A stretch of DNA of 37,714 bases, taken from contig NZ_ATUO01000015.1 of the NCBI RefSeq assembly GCF_000420245.1, positions 1 to 37,714 on the forward strand, in the 5' to 3' direction. How positions within the stretch are numbered: the stretch's first letter is position 1; each line of letters begins with the position of its first letter. The notes under the pieces are model-generated. The model searched no databases and was not told the origin of the DNA. It worked only from the letters and a program-made list of their open reading frames with translations. Source of the stretch: Psychromonas hadalis ATCC BAA-638 (GTDB lineage: Bacteria > Pseudomonadota > Gammaproteobacteria > Enterobacterales > Psychromonadaceae). The position numbers were made by a program, and so were the translations under genes. Shown in pieces: positions 7,018 through 15,456 of the stretch.

Positions 7018-8394
7018 ATGTTTAAAACACGAAATTCAGGGCTTATTTTTATCCTGTTCAATCTTTTTTTCGGGCAATTCAATGCACTTGCTCAACCCCT
7101 TGATACCACTAATCTAAGCGGTATATATGTCGGTGATTATCGCATAACCATGCGCGCAGCTCCCACGGGCGCGATTCTAGGTAATGGTGTACATACCGCT
7201 AAATGGCAATGGGATTTTGATACAAACACAGCAACCGTTGAAGGCACCACATTATCCGTTGGTTTTAATTATGCACTTCATGATATTGGCAATGCCAGTG
7301 CAACCGATGAAACGCTTTATTTCGATAATAATGGCGATGGAACTTATCGCCTCTATTATTCATTACAAATTTATCACCCTGGTTTAGGCAACCCAATGGC
7401 AAGTGCATCAACCACCTTTAAAATAACCGCCATCGGTAATCAACTACAGATAAACACCATCGATGCTGAAGATGGACCGCTTGATGGCATTGTTGGCACG
7501 CAAATAGCGGGGGTATTTCCATTGACCATTGAACCCGATTTACGCGGTACGGCGGTACAAAAAGGAGCAGATTCAGACGGAGATGGTTTAAGCGATCAGC
7601 AGGCAATTGAGTTAGGTCTTGAGCCTAATGATAATGACAGTGATAAAGATGGTATCGATAATATCACTGAAATTGGCAATGATGTGAGCAACCCCATCGA
7701 CAGTGATAACGATGGCATCATCGATGCGCTTGAATATGGTGAGGCAGCTAACGATGCCCAAATTGGCATGGGATTAAAACTCGTTTCAGGGGATTTTGTT
7801 GAACTAAAAACAGCATCAAATTGGGCGTTAAAAGCAATTATGTCGGGTGATATGCAACATAGAGTGGATAACCTTGACAGCATTGAAGATATTGCCAATA
7901 CCGACTCAACCTTAGGCGATCCGGGGCTTACTTATCACTATGGCAATATTAGTTTTAACACTTATCAAACTAACAGCGCAAGCACTGATGATAGCAGTAC
8001 CGTTACATTCAACTTCTCAACGGCTCTTCCTGAGAAATTATTGCTTTATAGCATTGAGGCCACAGGAGAAAGCGAACTGTATCGTTTGATGCCAACTTCT
8101 GCTTGGCAACGCTTAGGCACAAACAGCATCGCCATCACTGTCGTTGATGGTAGTGCATCTGATATTGACCAGCAGGTTAATGGCACAATCTCCCTGTCGA
8201 TTGCCATCACAGGGAATAACTTAGGGGATATTCAGCGTAACGATCATGTCAGCGCAGGCAGTTTACATTGGTTACTTATTCTGAGCATGATGCTACTCAT
8301 TATCCTGCGATTTTATAACAAGTCAGCCACCATAAAGGGTTTGATACAAGCCCTCTTGTTTTACAAGCTCACTGTGATTGCCCGATTGTGCTAA
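7018..8394 (+). CDS. Surface protein: family domain, Ca-type repeats, GlyGly-CTERM-like tail (paralogue 4)
   Basis: A 458-residue protein with a signal peptide ending near ALA/QP. The family domain spans about residues 35-180 and carries every landmark: LSGIYVGDYRITM, KWQWDFDTNTATV, DNNGDGTYRLYYS, ASASTTFKIT, DGIVGTQIAGVFP. Acidic thrombospondin type-3-like repeats follow at about 185-240 (DSDGDGLSD, DNDSDKDGID, DSDNDGIID). A region of about 170 residues of unknown fold comes next. Near the end, SAGSLHWLLILSMMLLIILR then FYNK resembles a divergent GlyGly-CTERM sorting tail. Some 25 further residues follow, and this last part overlaps the 3' end of the convergent ABC gene by 72 bp. AAGGAAAT sets the start, 10 bp after the receptor, so it is cotranscribed. 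Confidence 0.7.
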   Translation: MFKTRNSGLIFILFNLFFGQFNALAQPLDTTNLSGIYVGDYRITMRAAPTGAILGNGVHTAKWQWDFDTNTATVEGTTLSVGFNYALHDIGNASATDETLYFDNNGDGTYRLYYSLQIYHPGLGNPMASASTTFKITAIGNQLQINTIDAEDGPLDGIVGTQIAGVFPLTIEPDLRGTAVQKGADSDGDGLSDQQAIELGLEPNDNDSDKDGIDNITEIGNDVSNPIDSDNDGIIDALEYGEAANDAQIGMGLKLVSGDFVELKTASNWALKAIMSGDMQHRVDNLDSIEDIANTDSTLGDPGLTYHYGNISFNTYQTNSASTDDSSTVTFNFSTALPEKLLLYSIEATGESELYRLMPTSAWQRLGTNSIAITVVDGSASDIDQQVNGTISLSIAITGNNLGDIQRNDHVSAGSLHWLLILSMMLLIILRFYNKSATIKGLIQALLFYKLTVIARLC

Positions 8395-10092
8395 GCGACC
8401 ATCTTCTAAGACATAGATAATATCGGCTTGCTTAACGGCTGAAAGACGATGGGCAACAATCAATGTTGTCCTGCCAACCAAAAAGGTTTGTAACGCAAGA
8501 TGTAGTTTTCGCTCGGTACGGGTATCTAATGCCGAGGTGGCTTCATCTAAAATGACTAACTTAGGATCGCTTAACACCATGCGCGCAATCGCCACACGTT
8601 GTCGTTGTCCGCCTGAAAGACGTACGCCACTGCGGCCCAGTTGTGTCTCTAATCCTGCATTGAGCTGTGCTTTTAAGTCTCCTAGCTGTGCAACCTGTAA
8701 CGCATTCCATAACTGTTTATCGGTGTAATCGATGCCTAATGAGAGGTTTTCTCGTAGGCTACCATTAAACAAAATGGGTTGCTGTAAGACCACGGCAATG
8801 TTAGTGCGAATAAGATCAAAACCAATATCTTCACAGCGCTGACCATTAAATAAGATCTCACCACTATTAATAGGATAAAGCCCTAACAATAGCTGTATCA
8901 AGGTAGATTTTCCGCCACCACTTGCCCCCACTAAGGCCACTTTTTTTCCTGCGGGTAGGGTTAAACTGAGATTTTTTAACACCTCACGTTGCTCATTGTA
9001 GCCAAAGCTTACATTTTTAATCTGCACTGAAATAGCGCTGTTATTGATAAAGGGATCCACTTTACTGGGCAGTTTTTTCTCTTCTTCGAGTTGCAGTAAG
9101 GTATTAATGCGTTTAATGGCGGCCGATGCGCTGTACCAAGAGAATTGAATACTCAGCAGCTCTTGTACTGGCGACAACATAAACCATAAATAACCAAATA
9201 CCGCAAACATCTGACCAATGCTTAAATCACTAAACAATACCAACAACATCGCCACCGCACGAAACAGTTCAAACCCTAAGAGAAACAGTAAAAAGGAGAA
9301 ACGATTTACCGCTTCAGATTGCCATGCGTATTTATCGGCACTCTCTTTGATGGCGTCGCTGTCCATTTTTAGTTTATCGATGAATGTTTTTTCTCGATGA
9401 CAAGCACGTAGCTGATAGATAAGATCTAAGGTTTCAATGAGCCTATTTTGAAAGTTTTCAAACGCTTGGTTTTCTCTCTTTTTCAGACGCTGCACACGAC
9501 TGCCTAATAAACGCGAAAAAGCCACCACCATCGGATTGACCAATAAAATAAATAAGCCTAAGCGCCAATCTATCCACAATAAAATAATCGCAGTACCTAA
9601 TACCGTGAGCAGGCTAATTAAAAAACGGCTCACCGTACTACCAATAAATTTATCGATGGTTTCAACATCAGTAATAATGTGTGAACTAATACCGCCACTG
9701 CCACGTAGTTCATATTGTGAGATACTGATCCGGCCTAATTTTTGTAGCAATATATGGCGCATCTGACAGGTGATATTTTTAGAGATAAGGATAAATTGAC
9801 GGCTCTGCCATACCCCCAATAGCAGTGAGATAATACGCATTAAAATGACACAAATAAAGATAGTGACAATATAATAAGCGGGTTGTTGCCAGCTAACAGG
9901 CAGCCATTGATTCATAAAATCGATACCCATATCAGGCTTATTTAACAAGACTTCATCAACCATCAATGGCATCAATAAGGGGATAGGCACACTCACCAAA
10001 GTGGCAATAAGGGCGATAATATTTGCTAACAATAGCCGTTTTTTATGTTGTTTAACCTGCTGAATTAACCAAGCCCAATCAATATTTTTCAT
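8323..10092 (-). CDS. ABC exporter, fused membrane and ATPase domains
   Basis: A 589-residue half-transporter of the MsbA/exporter type that should work as a homodimer. Residues about 15-310 form the six-helix membrane domain. The nucleotide-binding domain from about 350 has all motifs intact: Walker A GASGGGKST (389-397), Q-loop near 438, signature LSGGQ (492-496), Walker B LVILDE with the catalytic glutamate at 517, and the switch histidine in AHRLS (548). No peptidase or lipid-A-specific feature marks its cargo. It points towards the GlyGly-CTERM gene and overlaps it tail to tail. The start follows AAGGA. Only 18 bp separate its start from the hmuY terminator, so either leaky termination or a promoter inside that hairpin must drive it. 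A role in the iron locus is positional inference. Confidence 0.85.
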   Translation of the reverse strand: MKNIDWAWLIQQVKQHKKRLLLANIIALIATLVSVPIPLLMPLMVDEVLLNKPDMGIDFMNQWLPVSWQQPAYYIVTIFICVILMRIISLLLGVWQSRQFILISKNITCQMRHILLQKLGRISISQYELRGSGGISSHIITDVETIDKFIGSTVSRFLISLLTVLGTAIILLWIDWRLGLFILLVNPMVVAFSRLLGSRVQRLKKRENQAFENFQNRLIETLDLIYQLRACHREKTFIDKLKMDSDAIKESADKYAWQSEAVNRFSFLLFLLGFELFRAVAMLLVLFSDLSIGQMFAVFGYLWFMLSPVQELLSIQFSWYSASAAIKRINTLLQLEEEKKLPSKVDPFINNSAISVQIKNVSFGYNEQREVLKNLSLTLPAGKKVALVGASGGGKSTLIQLLLGLYPINSGEILFNGQRCEDIGFDLIRTNIAVVLQQPILFNGSLRENLSLGIDYTDKQLWNALQVAQLGDLKAQLNAGLETQLGRSGVRLSGGQRQRVAIARMVLSDPKLVILDEATSALDTRTERKLHLALQTFLVGRTTLIVAHRLSAVKQADIIYVLEDGRLAQSGNHSELVKQEGLYQTLYGG

Positions 10093-10110
10093 TTTTTTCC
10101 TTAAAACCTA

Positions 10111-10144
10111 AAAACCGCGCGGATAAAATTATCCGCGCGGTTTT
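10111..10144 (-). terminator. Strong hairpin terminator after hmuY
   Basis: A perfect 16-bp inverted repeat (10111-10126 with 10129-10144) has a GC-rich core CCGCGCGG. On the minus strand it is followed by TTTTT. It lies directly after the HmuY gene and 18 bp before the ABC gene on the same strand. Confidence 0.9.
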
Positions 10145-10197
10145 GTTGTTGTATGACTCTGTTCTAGATTAACAAATCATGACAAAGAAAACTTACA

Positions 10198-11316
10198 TTA
10201 CTCAGTGATCTCTTGGTAACGGAAGACTAAGTTAGCACTTGCAAGCTCACCGTTTTCACCATAATTACTCAGCAGTTGCATTTTAAACAGGCGTGTACCG
10301 CTTGCCGCTTCATCTTTAATCAAGTAAGTGGTGAAAGTTGGCCACATTTTGTGTCCACCATCAACTGCATACTGTAGCGGTCCATAATTACCTGGCGCAC
10401 TTAATACACCCGATGCTGAATCGGCAAAGTATTTGTATACTTGTGTTGTATCGACTGGATCCGTAACATCATCAAGCTTGACCATGACAGCACCTGATCC
10501 ACCTTTACCCTCACCAGAAGCACCCCCATTAATTTGCAGTGGGTAATCTCGACCATTTACGGTTAAGCTTAGATCCCAATCAGCATTTTCAGCAACAAGA
10601 GTATTTGTTTCTAAATCCCAAAATACACGCTTACTACTAAAATCTAAAACAGGTGAATCAACAGCAGCGGCAAAGACTGAACCATTCCATAATTCCGTTG
10701 AAAGCGTCACTTTACGTGTAGTCGTTGCACCAAAAGCCACTTCAACTGTTTTCACTTTAACACGTGAATATTCCTTGCCATCCGCAGAGCGAATTATCCA
10801 GCCATTGCCTGCTTTAGCGCTATATACTGGCGCACCTTGACTATAATCAGCATCCAGCCAATTTTCTGTTTTGATGGCTGTTTTAAGGGTATCAAATTTA
10901 AACTCTGTGCAACTACTTGCATCTACTTTGTCAAAATCCGTTAGTGTAGAAGCGTCTGTTAACGCTTTAAATTTATCAACAACCGGATTACCCTCTTTAT
11001 CAAAAAGGTTGCTATATTCATGCGCAACACAACCACTCACTTTGCCGCTCGCTGAAACACCACCATTGAGTTTAAAACCTAAATATTTTTGGTAAGCGAT
11101 TTGCCATGTATCATCTGTCACTGCACTTGCAGAAACAAAGTCTAGTTTTGCAGCTTGGCTACCATCTGTGGCATCAAGTACAACCGTGCTATATTTTGGT
11201 AGTTCAGGTGCAGGTGGATCAGGTGTTTTATCATCACTTGATGAGCTTCCACAGGCACTTAGTAGCGCAGACGAAATAAGGACTGCAAGCAGTTTTTTTG
11301 AGGTTAAAAGGTTCAT
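10198..11316 (-). CDS. hmuY: HmuY-family haem-binding lipoprotein
   Basis: The ATG at 11316 is chosen over an earlier codon because GGAGA precedes it and it opens a proper lipoprotein signal: MNLLTSKKLLAVLISSALLSAC with lipobox LSAC, acyl cysteine 22. The mature part shows the HmuY signature: DDTWQIAYQKYLGFKLNGG at about 68-86, and a second similar block ADWDLSLTVNGRDYPLQING at about 245-264 with a GASGEGKGG loop. The C-terminus FKMQLLSNYGENGELASANL is typical of the family. At 372 residues it is longer than Bacteroidetes HmuY and seems to hold two related halves. Known HmuY proteins take haem from host or environmental haemoproteins and pass it to a TonB receptor. Here the receptor gene lies 59 bp upstream on the same strand, under a Fur-box promoter. 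Haem is the likely ligand but is not proven by sequence. Confidence 0.8.
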   Translation of the reverse strand: MNLLTSKKLLAVLISSALLSACGSSSSDDKTPDPPAPELPKYSTVVLDATDGSQAAKLDFVSASAVTDDTWQIAYQKYLGFKLNGGVSASGKVSGCVAHEYSNLFDKEGNPVVDKFKALTDASTLTDFDKVDASSCTEFKFDTLKTAIKTENWLDADYSQGAPVYSAKAGNGWIIRSADGKEYSRVKVKTVEVAFGATTTRKVTLSTELWNGSVFAAAVDSPVLDFSSKRVFWDLETNTLVAENADWDLSLTVNGRDYPLQINGGASGEGKGGSGAVMVKLDDVTDPVDTTQVYKYFADSASGVLSAPGNYGPLQYAVDGGHKMWPTFTTYLIKDEAASGTRLFKMQLLSNYGENGELASANLVFRYQEITE

Positions 11317-11375
11317 AGTATCTCCATATAGTATAAAAATGTAACGGTTAAAAATCAAAAGCAAGTTAAAAGAGG

Positions 11376-13397
11376 TCAGCCAGTAAAACGCACACCTAAG
11401 TAGATGAAACGGCCACTTTCAGGTCTAAAATCATCACCCGTTAAAGGCACATCACGCGTGGTTCCCATTAAGTTATCAATACCCATAAACAGGGTTAAGC
11501 TATTGCTAATATCGGTGTTTATTTTAAAATCAAAGGTCGAATAAGCAGGTGAAATGATATTGTTATCTGCATCCACAAATTGCTCACTTTGATAATTTCC
11601 ATACAATGAAAAAAGGGTATTGATAGGTTGAACTTGATAGTTCACTTTGAATTTAGCTTGATGTCTTGGACGCTGTGTCAGCTGCTTATCAATTTCTAAA
11701 TTAATGGCATCAAGATAGGTGTAAGAGATATTTGATGATAAAGACTCCGTAAACGCGTACCCGGAAGTGATATCTATCCCTTGGGTACGTGCTTTACCAA
11801 TATTGCTATATTTATAAATACTTAACCCAGTTGCATTGGAGTCTTGTTCATCCAACTCGGTGCTAATGAGATTTTTAATGTCGTTATAGAAGAAATTTAT
11901 ATCGGCATGAAAGTTGTCGTTGTAATTGTATTCTGCGCCCACTTGTAAGCTTGTTGACGTTTCAGGGGTAAGATCTGGGTTGCCTATTACCATATAGCCT
12001 AACGCGCTATGATCAAAAATATAGTGACGCTCTTTTAAGGTGGGTACACGGTAACCACTGCCGATACCAACACGAAATTTCATCTGTTGATCAAGCCAAT
12101 TAGGGGAGTACATCAAATTTATTTTCGGTGCAATATGAGAGCCAAAATCACTGTCATTCTGATAACGAATACCCGGTAGTAGCTCTAACTCATCACCAAT
12201 GAAAATATCGTTTTGTGCATAAAACTCAACACTTGAGCGCGTTTTCTCACCCTGCATCTCATCAACAATCACCACCTCATCAGCCGTTCTTTTAGCTTGT
12301 GTTTGCGATAAACTATTTTGCAGGCCAACAATACCAAAGGTAAGCAACTGATTATCACCTAATGGATGATCAAACTGTACTTCGCCTTTATTAAACTGAC
12401 TCTCACCTAAACGACTTTGATCAATGTAACCGGTCGATAATATATCTTGATCGGTACTATCAGTGAAGTTTTCAAACATATACCAAGCAGAAAGTTCCCC
12501 TTTCTCAAACAGCGGTGTATCAAAGCTAATGCTGATACTTTTACGCTTCGCCTCTTCCAGCTTCTCTTTTTTTACCTCACCAATACCCGGCACATAACTG
12601 CTAAAGTTTTTATTAATATCTTCATGATAATAACTCGGTGCAATCATCAGCTCAGCGCCTGTTGCAAAACGATAACCTAACTGTGCAGAAAGATTGCTTT
12701 TAGTACCTGCATCCCCCTCAAAAGCCCATGTCGAATTGTCTAAATCTGTGCCTTGTTTATAACGCAGATCCGCCATTAACTGACCAAACCAACGACCACT
12801 GTTGTGACTAATAAAAAAGTTAGCATGGCTATTATTAAATGGACTATCACCGACGTTTTGCTCACCATGCGTGCCAGAATCGAGGGTTACCTTATAAGAT
12901 GTACCTATTTTAGCGCGCTTGGTGATCACGTTGATCACCCCACCCATCGCGGAGCTGCCATACAAAGCAGAAACGGAGCCTTTTACTATTTCAATATGCG
13001 CCACATCGGCCACCGCGATTTGACTAAGATCGACACTTGCTCCCGTAGAAGCAGAGACAGGTTTTCCATCAATTAATACCAAAACACGATCAGCATCAAA
13101 CCCTTGTAACCAAACCTCTTGACCGCTTTTTCCATGAATCGGTTTTAACACCACACCCGGGACATTTTGTAATGCTTCAGCGAGATCGCGTGCATGGCTA
13201 TTTTTTAGCTCTTGGGCTGTAACAACTTCAATGCGCACAGGGCTATCTACTAAGCGACGCTCTGTTTTGGTGCCTGTTATGACCAGCGTCTCTTCTGTTT
13301 CACTCTCAGCAAGTAACGGCAAACTTATTGCGACAAGTATGCCTAGCAATAACAAATTTCTTCGGTAATGTTGTTTTAAGAAGTGTCCACTCGCCAT
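11376..13397 (-). CDS. TonB-dependent receptor, haem type (HmuR-like)
   Basis: A 673-residue outer-membrane receptor. The signal peptide ends near LLA/ES, and the Ton box EETLVITG lies at about residues 36-43. The plug domain carries LAEALQNVPGVVL, a VLVLIDGKPV strand and GSVSALYGSSAMGGVINVIT. In the barrel, YRVPTLKERH with a nearby DHS and then GNPDLTPE (about 450-480) resembles the FRAP/His/NPNL arrangement of haem receptors; the RVP and NPDL parts also occur in other receptor classes. The last residues alternate in the usual terminal strand. The ATG at 13397 is preferred to the GTG at 13400. It is the first gene of an operon with the HmuY lipoprotein, behind a Fur box. Transport of haem taken from HmuY is the expected role. 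Confidence 0.85.
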   Translation of the reverse strand: MASGHFLKQHYRRNLLLLGILVAISLPLLAESETEETLVITGTKTERRLVDSPVRIEVVTAQELKNSHARDLAEALQNVPGVVLKPIHGKSGQEVWLQGFDADRVLVLIDGKPVSASTGASVDLSQIAVADVAHIEIVKGSVSALYGSSAMGGVINVITKRAKIGTSYKVTLDSGTHGEQNVGDSPFNNSHANFFISHNSGRWFGQLMADLRYKQGTDLDNSTWAFEGDAGTKSNLSAQLGYRFATGAELMIAPSYYHEDINKNFSSYVPGIGEVKKEKLEEAKRKSISISFDTPLFEKGELSAWYMFENFTDSTDQDILSTGYIDQSRLGESQFNKGEVQFDHPLGDNQLLTFGIVGLQNSLSQTQAKRTADEVVIVDEMQGEKTRSSVEFYAQNDIFIGDELELLPGIRYQNDSDFGSHIAPKINLMYSPNWLDQQMKFRVGIGSGYRVPTLKERHYIFDHSALGYMVIGNPDLTPETSTSLQVGAEYNYNDNFHADINFFYNDIKNLISTELDEQDSNATGLSIYKYSNIGKARTQGIDITSGYAFTESLSSNISYTYLDAINLEIDKQLTQRPRHQAKFKVNYQVQPINTLFSLYGNYQSEQFVDADNNIISPAYSTFDFKINTDISNSLTLFMGIDNLMGTTRDVPLTGDDFRPESGRFIYLGVRFTG

Positions 13398-13404
13398 CAC
13401 TTAG

Positions 13405-13474
13405 CCCTATTTCTATAATGTAAAATCGCGCAGATGATAATAGAAATGATTATCAATTACAATAAGAAATAGGG
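13405..13474 (-). promoter_or_regulatory. Fur-box promoter of the haem receptor, with flanking inverted repeat
   Basis: GATAATAGAAATGATTATC at 13436-13454 matches 15 of 19 bases of the classic Fur consensus. A second, overlapping 7-mer TGATAAT starts at 13435. A 10-bp perfect inverted repeat, CCCTATTTCT at 13405-13414 and AGAAATAGGG at 13465-13474, brackets the box. Unlike the other Fur promoters of the locus, it lacks the TTGACAAATGTCAT palindrome. Confidence 0.75.
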
Positions 13475-13755
13475 TAATGAAGTAAGTTAATTAAGAGCCA
13501 TTCGCTGAGTTCACTAAATAAAAAACATAACCCATTGAAATATATTATTAATATTACTTTGGAGTGGATGGTAATTTATGATTTGGTGGCTAAACATGAT
13601 ATTTAAATATAAAAAGAAATAAAATAATGTTAAATATTGGCAGGTAAATTCAATATAAAAAGCTCATTACCACCTCTACCGTGATAATGATTTACTTTAA
13701 TAGTTTGTTCTTTTTATAGGGTAAGCAGTGATAAATATTTTATTGGAAAGATCGT
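13475..13755. other. AT-rich gap between haem receptor and xerD
   Basis: About 280 bases without a convincing gene, RNA or terminator. It is low in GC with only very short ORFs. GATAATGATTTAC near 13683 resembles half a Fur site but has no symmetric partner. Confidence 0.5.
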
Positions 13756-13920
13756 GGATGATGCTCGGCATGCAGATCTTTCAAACGATCTTGGGCAATA
13801 TGGGTATATATTTGTGTGGTAGAAAGACCACTATGATCTCGGATGATGTTCTGCATGCAGATCTTTCAAACGATCTTGGGCAATATGGGTATATATTTGT
13901 GTGGTAGAAAGATCACTATG
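13756..13920. repeat. Tandem duplication of the xerD 3' end
   Basis: Two 80-bp copies, 13756-13835 and 13841-13920, differ at only three positions and are separated by ATCTC, giving an 85-bp period. The inner copy is the end of xerD from the active-site tyrosine region onward. The outer copy repeats it downstream of the stop in another frame. The outer copy would read to PRSFQ and a stop, whereas the present xerD ends PRS, so the duplication seems to have replaced the last two codons. Confidence 0.9.
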
Positions 13921-14727
13921 TCCGAGTAACATCTGCACCACACGCAGATCAGCCCCATAATTAAGTAGATGAGTGGCAAAGGCATGACGTAAAACGTGTG
14001 GTGAAATAAGGCTTTTATCAATACCACAAACCTGCGCGTAAAACTTTATACGATGCCAAAAAGTTTGCCTCACCATTGCAGTGCCACGGCGACTCGGGAA
14101 TAACACATCACTGCTTTGCCCTTTTAATAATTCACTGCGTATTTCATTTATATAGCGATCTAACCAATAGTTTGCCTCCTCCCCCATGGGGACTAAACGG
14201 GTTTTTCCGCCTTTCCCCGTAACACGTACCACCCCTTGTTGTAGATTTATCTCATCCATCGAAAGTCCTGTTAACTCTGAAACACGCAACCCTGTCGCAT
14301 AGAGCAATTCCAACATCGCTTTATCACGAAACTGCACTGTATCGGTTAAGTCTGGCGCAGAAAGTAGTGCATCTACTTCTGATTCAGAAAGTGATTTAGG
14401 CAATGGTTTAATGGTTTTGGGGCTTTGTAGCTTGGCGCTCGGATCGTCTTCACGCAGTTTTTCTCGACATAAAAACTGATAATAGCGGCGCAATGCACTC
14501 ATTAAACGCGCCGTTGAACTGTTTTTATACTCTATATCGCAATTTAAACGAAAACTAAAATAGTCACTTAAATCCGAATAAGTTGCATCAGCAAGGGGTT
14601 TATTTCTGCCCATCAAAAAATTTTCAACCAAACAAAGATCAAAGCGATAGGAGACAAGTGTGTTTTGCGAAAGTCCTCGCTCTAACCACAATGAATCTAA
14701 AAATTGGTCAATCGTTAATGCTTCCAT
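13831..14727 (-). CDS. xerD: Tyrosine recombinase XerD
   Basis: A 298-residue recombinase that, with XerC, resolves chromosome dimers at dif in FtsK-dependent fashion. The N-terminal SAM-like core-binding domain covers about residues 1-90 and the catalytic domain 110-298. All catalytic residues are present at the same numbers as in E. coli XerD: R148, K172, H244, R247, H270 and the nucleophile Y279. The C-terminal tail LHAEHHPRS is close to the usual LHQQHHPRA. The gene is divergent from fldB with a 39-bp gap, recalling the fldB-xerD neighbourhood of enterobacteria. Its 3' end lies inside an 85-bp tandem duplication that altered only the last residues, so the enzyme should be active. Confidence 0.97.
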   Translation of the reverse strand: MEALTIDQFLDSLWLERGLSQNTLVSYRFDLCLVENFLMGRNKPLADATYSDLSDYFSFRLNCDIEYKNSSTARLMSALRRYYQFLCREKLREDDPSAKLQSPKTIKPLPKSLSESEVDALLSAPDLTDTVQFRDKAMLELLYATGLRVSELTGLSMDEINLQQGVVRVTGKGGKTRLVPMGEEANYWLDRYINEIRSELLKGQSSDVLFPSRRGTAMVRQTFWHRIKFYAQVCGIDKSLISPHVLRHAFATHLLNYGADLRVVQMLLGHSDLSTTQIYTHIAQDRLKDLHAEHHPRS

Positions 14728-14766
14728 TACACTCTCTCTACTCTTTGTTTATTAAGGCTTATCAAA

Positions 14767-15285
14767 ATGAAAATTGGTTTATTTTATGGATCTAGTACTT
14801 GCTATACAGAAATTATGGCGGAAAAAATTCAAGCTTTTATTGGTGAAGATCTCATTGATATTTATAACATAAAAGAGGTCGGTTTAAGTAAAACAAGTGA
14901 TTATGATGTGCTTATTTTTGGCATCTCTACGTGGGATTACGGTGAGCTACAAGAAGATTGGGGCGCACTGTGGCATGAAGTCTGTGGTTTAAGTGTCACC
15001 AATAAAATTGTCGCCATTTTTGGTTTGGGTGATCAAGAAGGGTATGGCGAATGGTTTATTGATGCAGTAGGCATGTTGCACGATGAATTAGAGGTGCAAT
15101 CTCCCAAATTTATTGGCCAGTGGCCTATTGAGGGTTACCAATTCAGCGCCTCAAAAGCACTAACAGCAGACAAACAATATTTTTACGGATTAGCCATTGA
15201 TGAAGATTCACAATATGAGCTAAGCGATGAACGTATTGAGCAGTGGTGTTTGCAAATTTTAGAAGAGATACAAACACAGATCTAA
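14767..15285 (+). CDS. fldB: Flavodoxin FldB
   Basis: A 172-residue long-chain flavodoxin. The FMN phosphate loop is GSSTCYTE (residues 8-15), the isoalloxazine-stacking loop contains STWDYGELQEDW (about 54-65), and a FGLGDQEGYGEWFIDAVG block follows. The GSSTCYTE loop, in place of GSDTGNTE, and the C-terminal YELSDERIEQWC mark the FldB rather than the FldA branch. Flavodoxins carry single electrons between reductases and enzymes such as radical-SAM activators. PflA in this window would be one possible user, though FldA is the better-known donor in E. coli. It neighbours xerD as in E. coli, but here head to head. Confidence 0.92.
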   Translation: MKIGLFYGSSTCYTEIMAEKIQAFIGEDLIDIYNIKEVGLSKTSDYDVLIFGISTWDYGELQEDWGALWHEVCGLSVTNKIVAIFGLGDQEGYGEWFIDAVGMLHDELEVQSPKFIGQWPIEGYQFSASKALTADKQYFYGLAIDEDSQYELSDERIEQWCLQILEEIQTQI

Positions 15286-15456
15286 TTTTGATCATTTGCG
15301 TTAATTTGTAACATTAGGCAAATAACATGTTTGTTTAAATTCTAACTTTACCGCACGAATTTTAACCTTTTGGTGCGTTTTACCTCTGTTTTTCATCTCA
15401 TTGATCACACTTATAAAATTACCACTTAGTTATTTAATTACAGCATCGTTACTATT

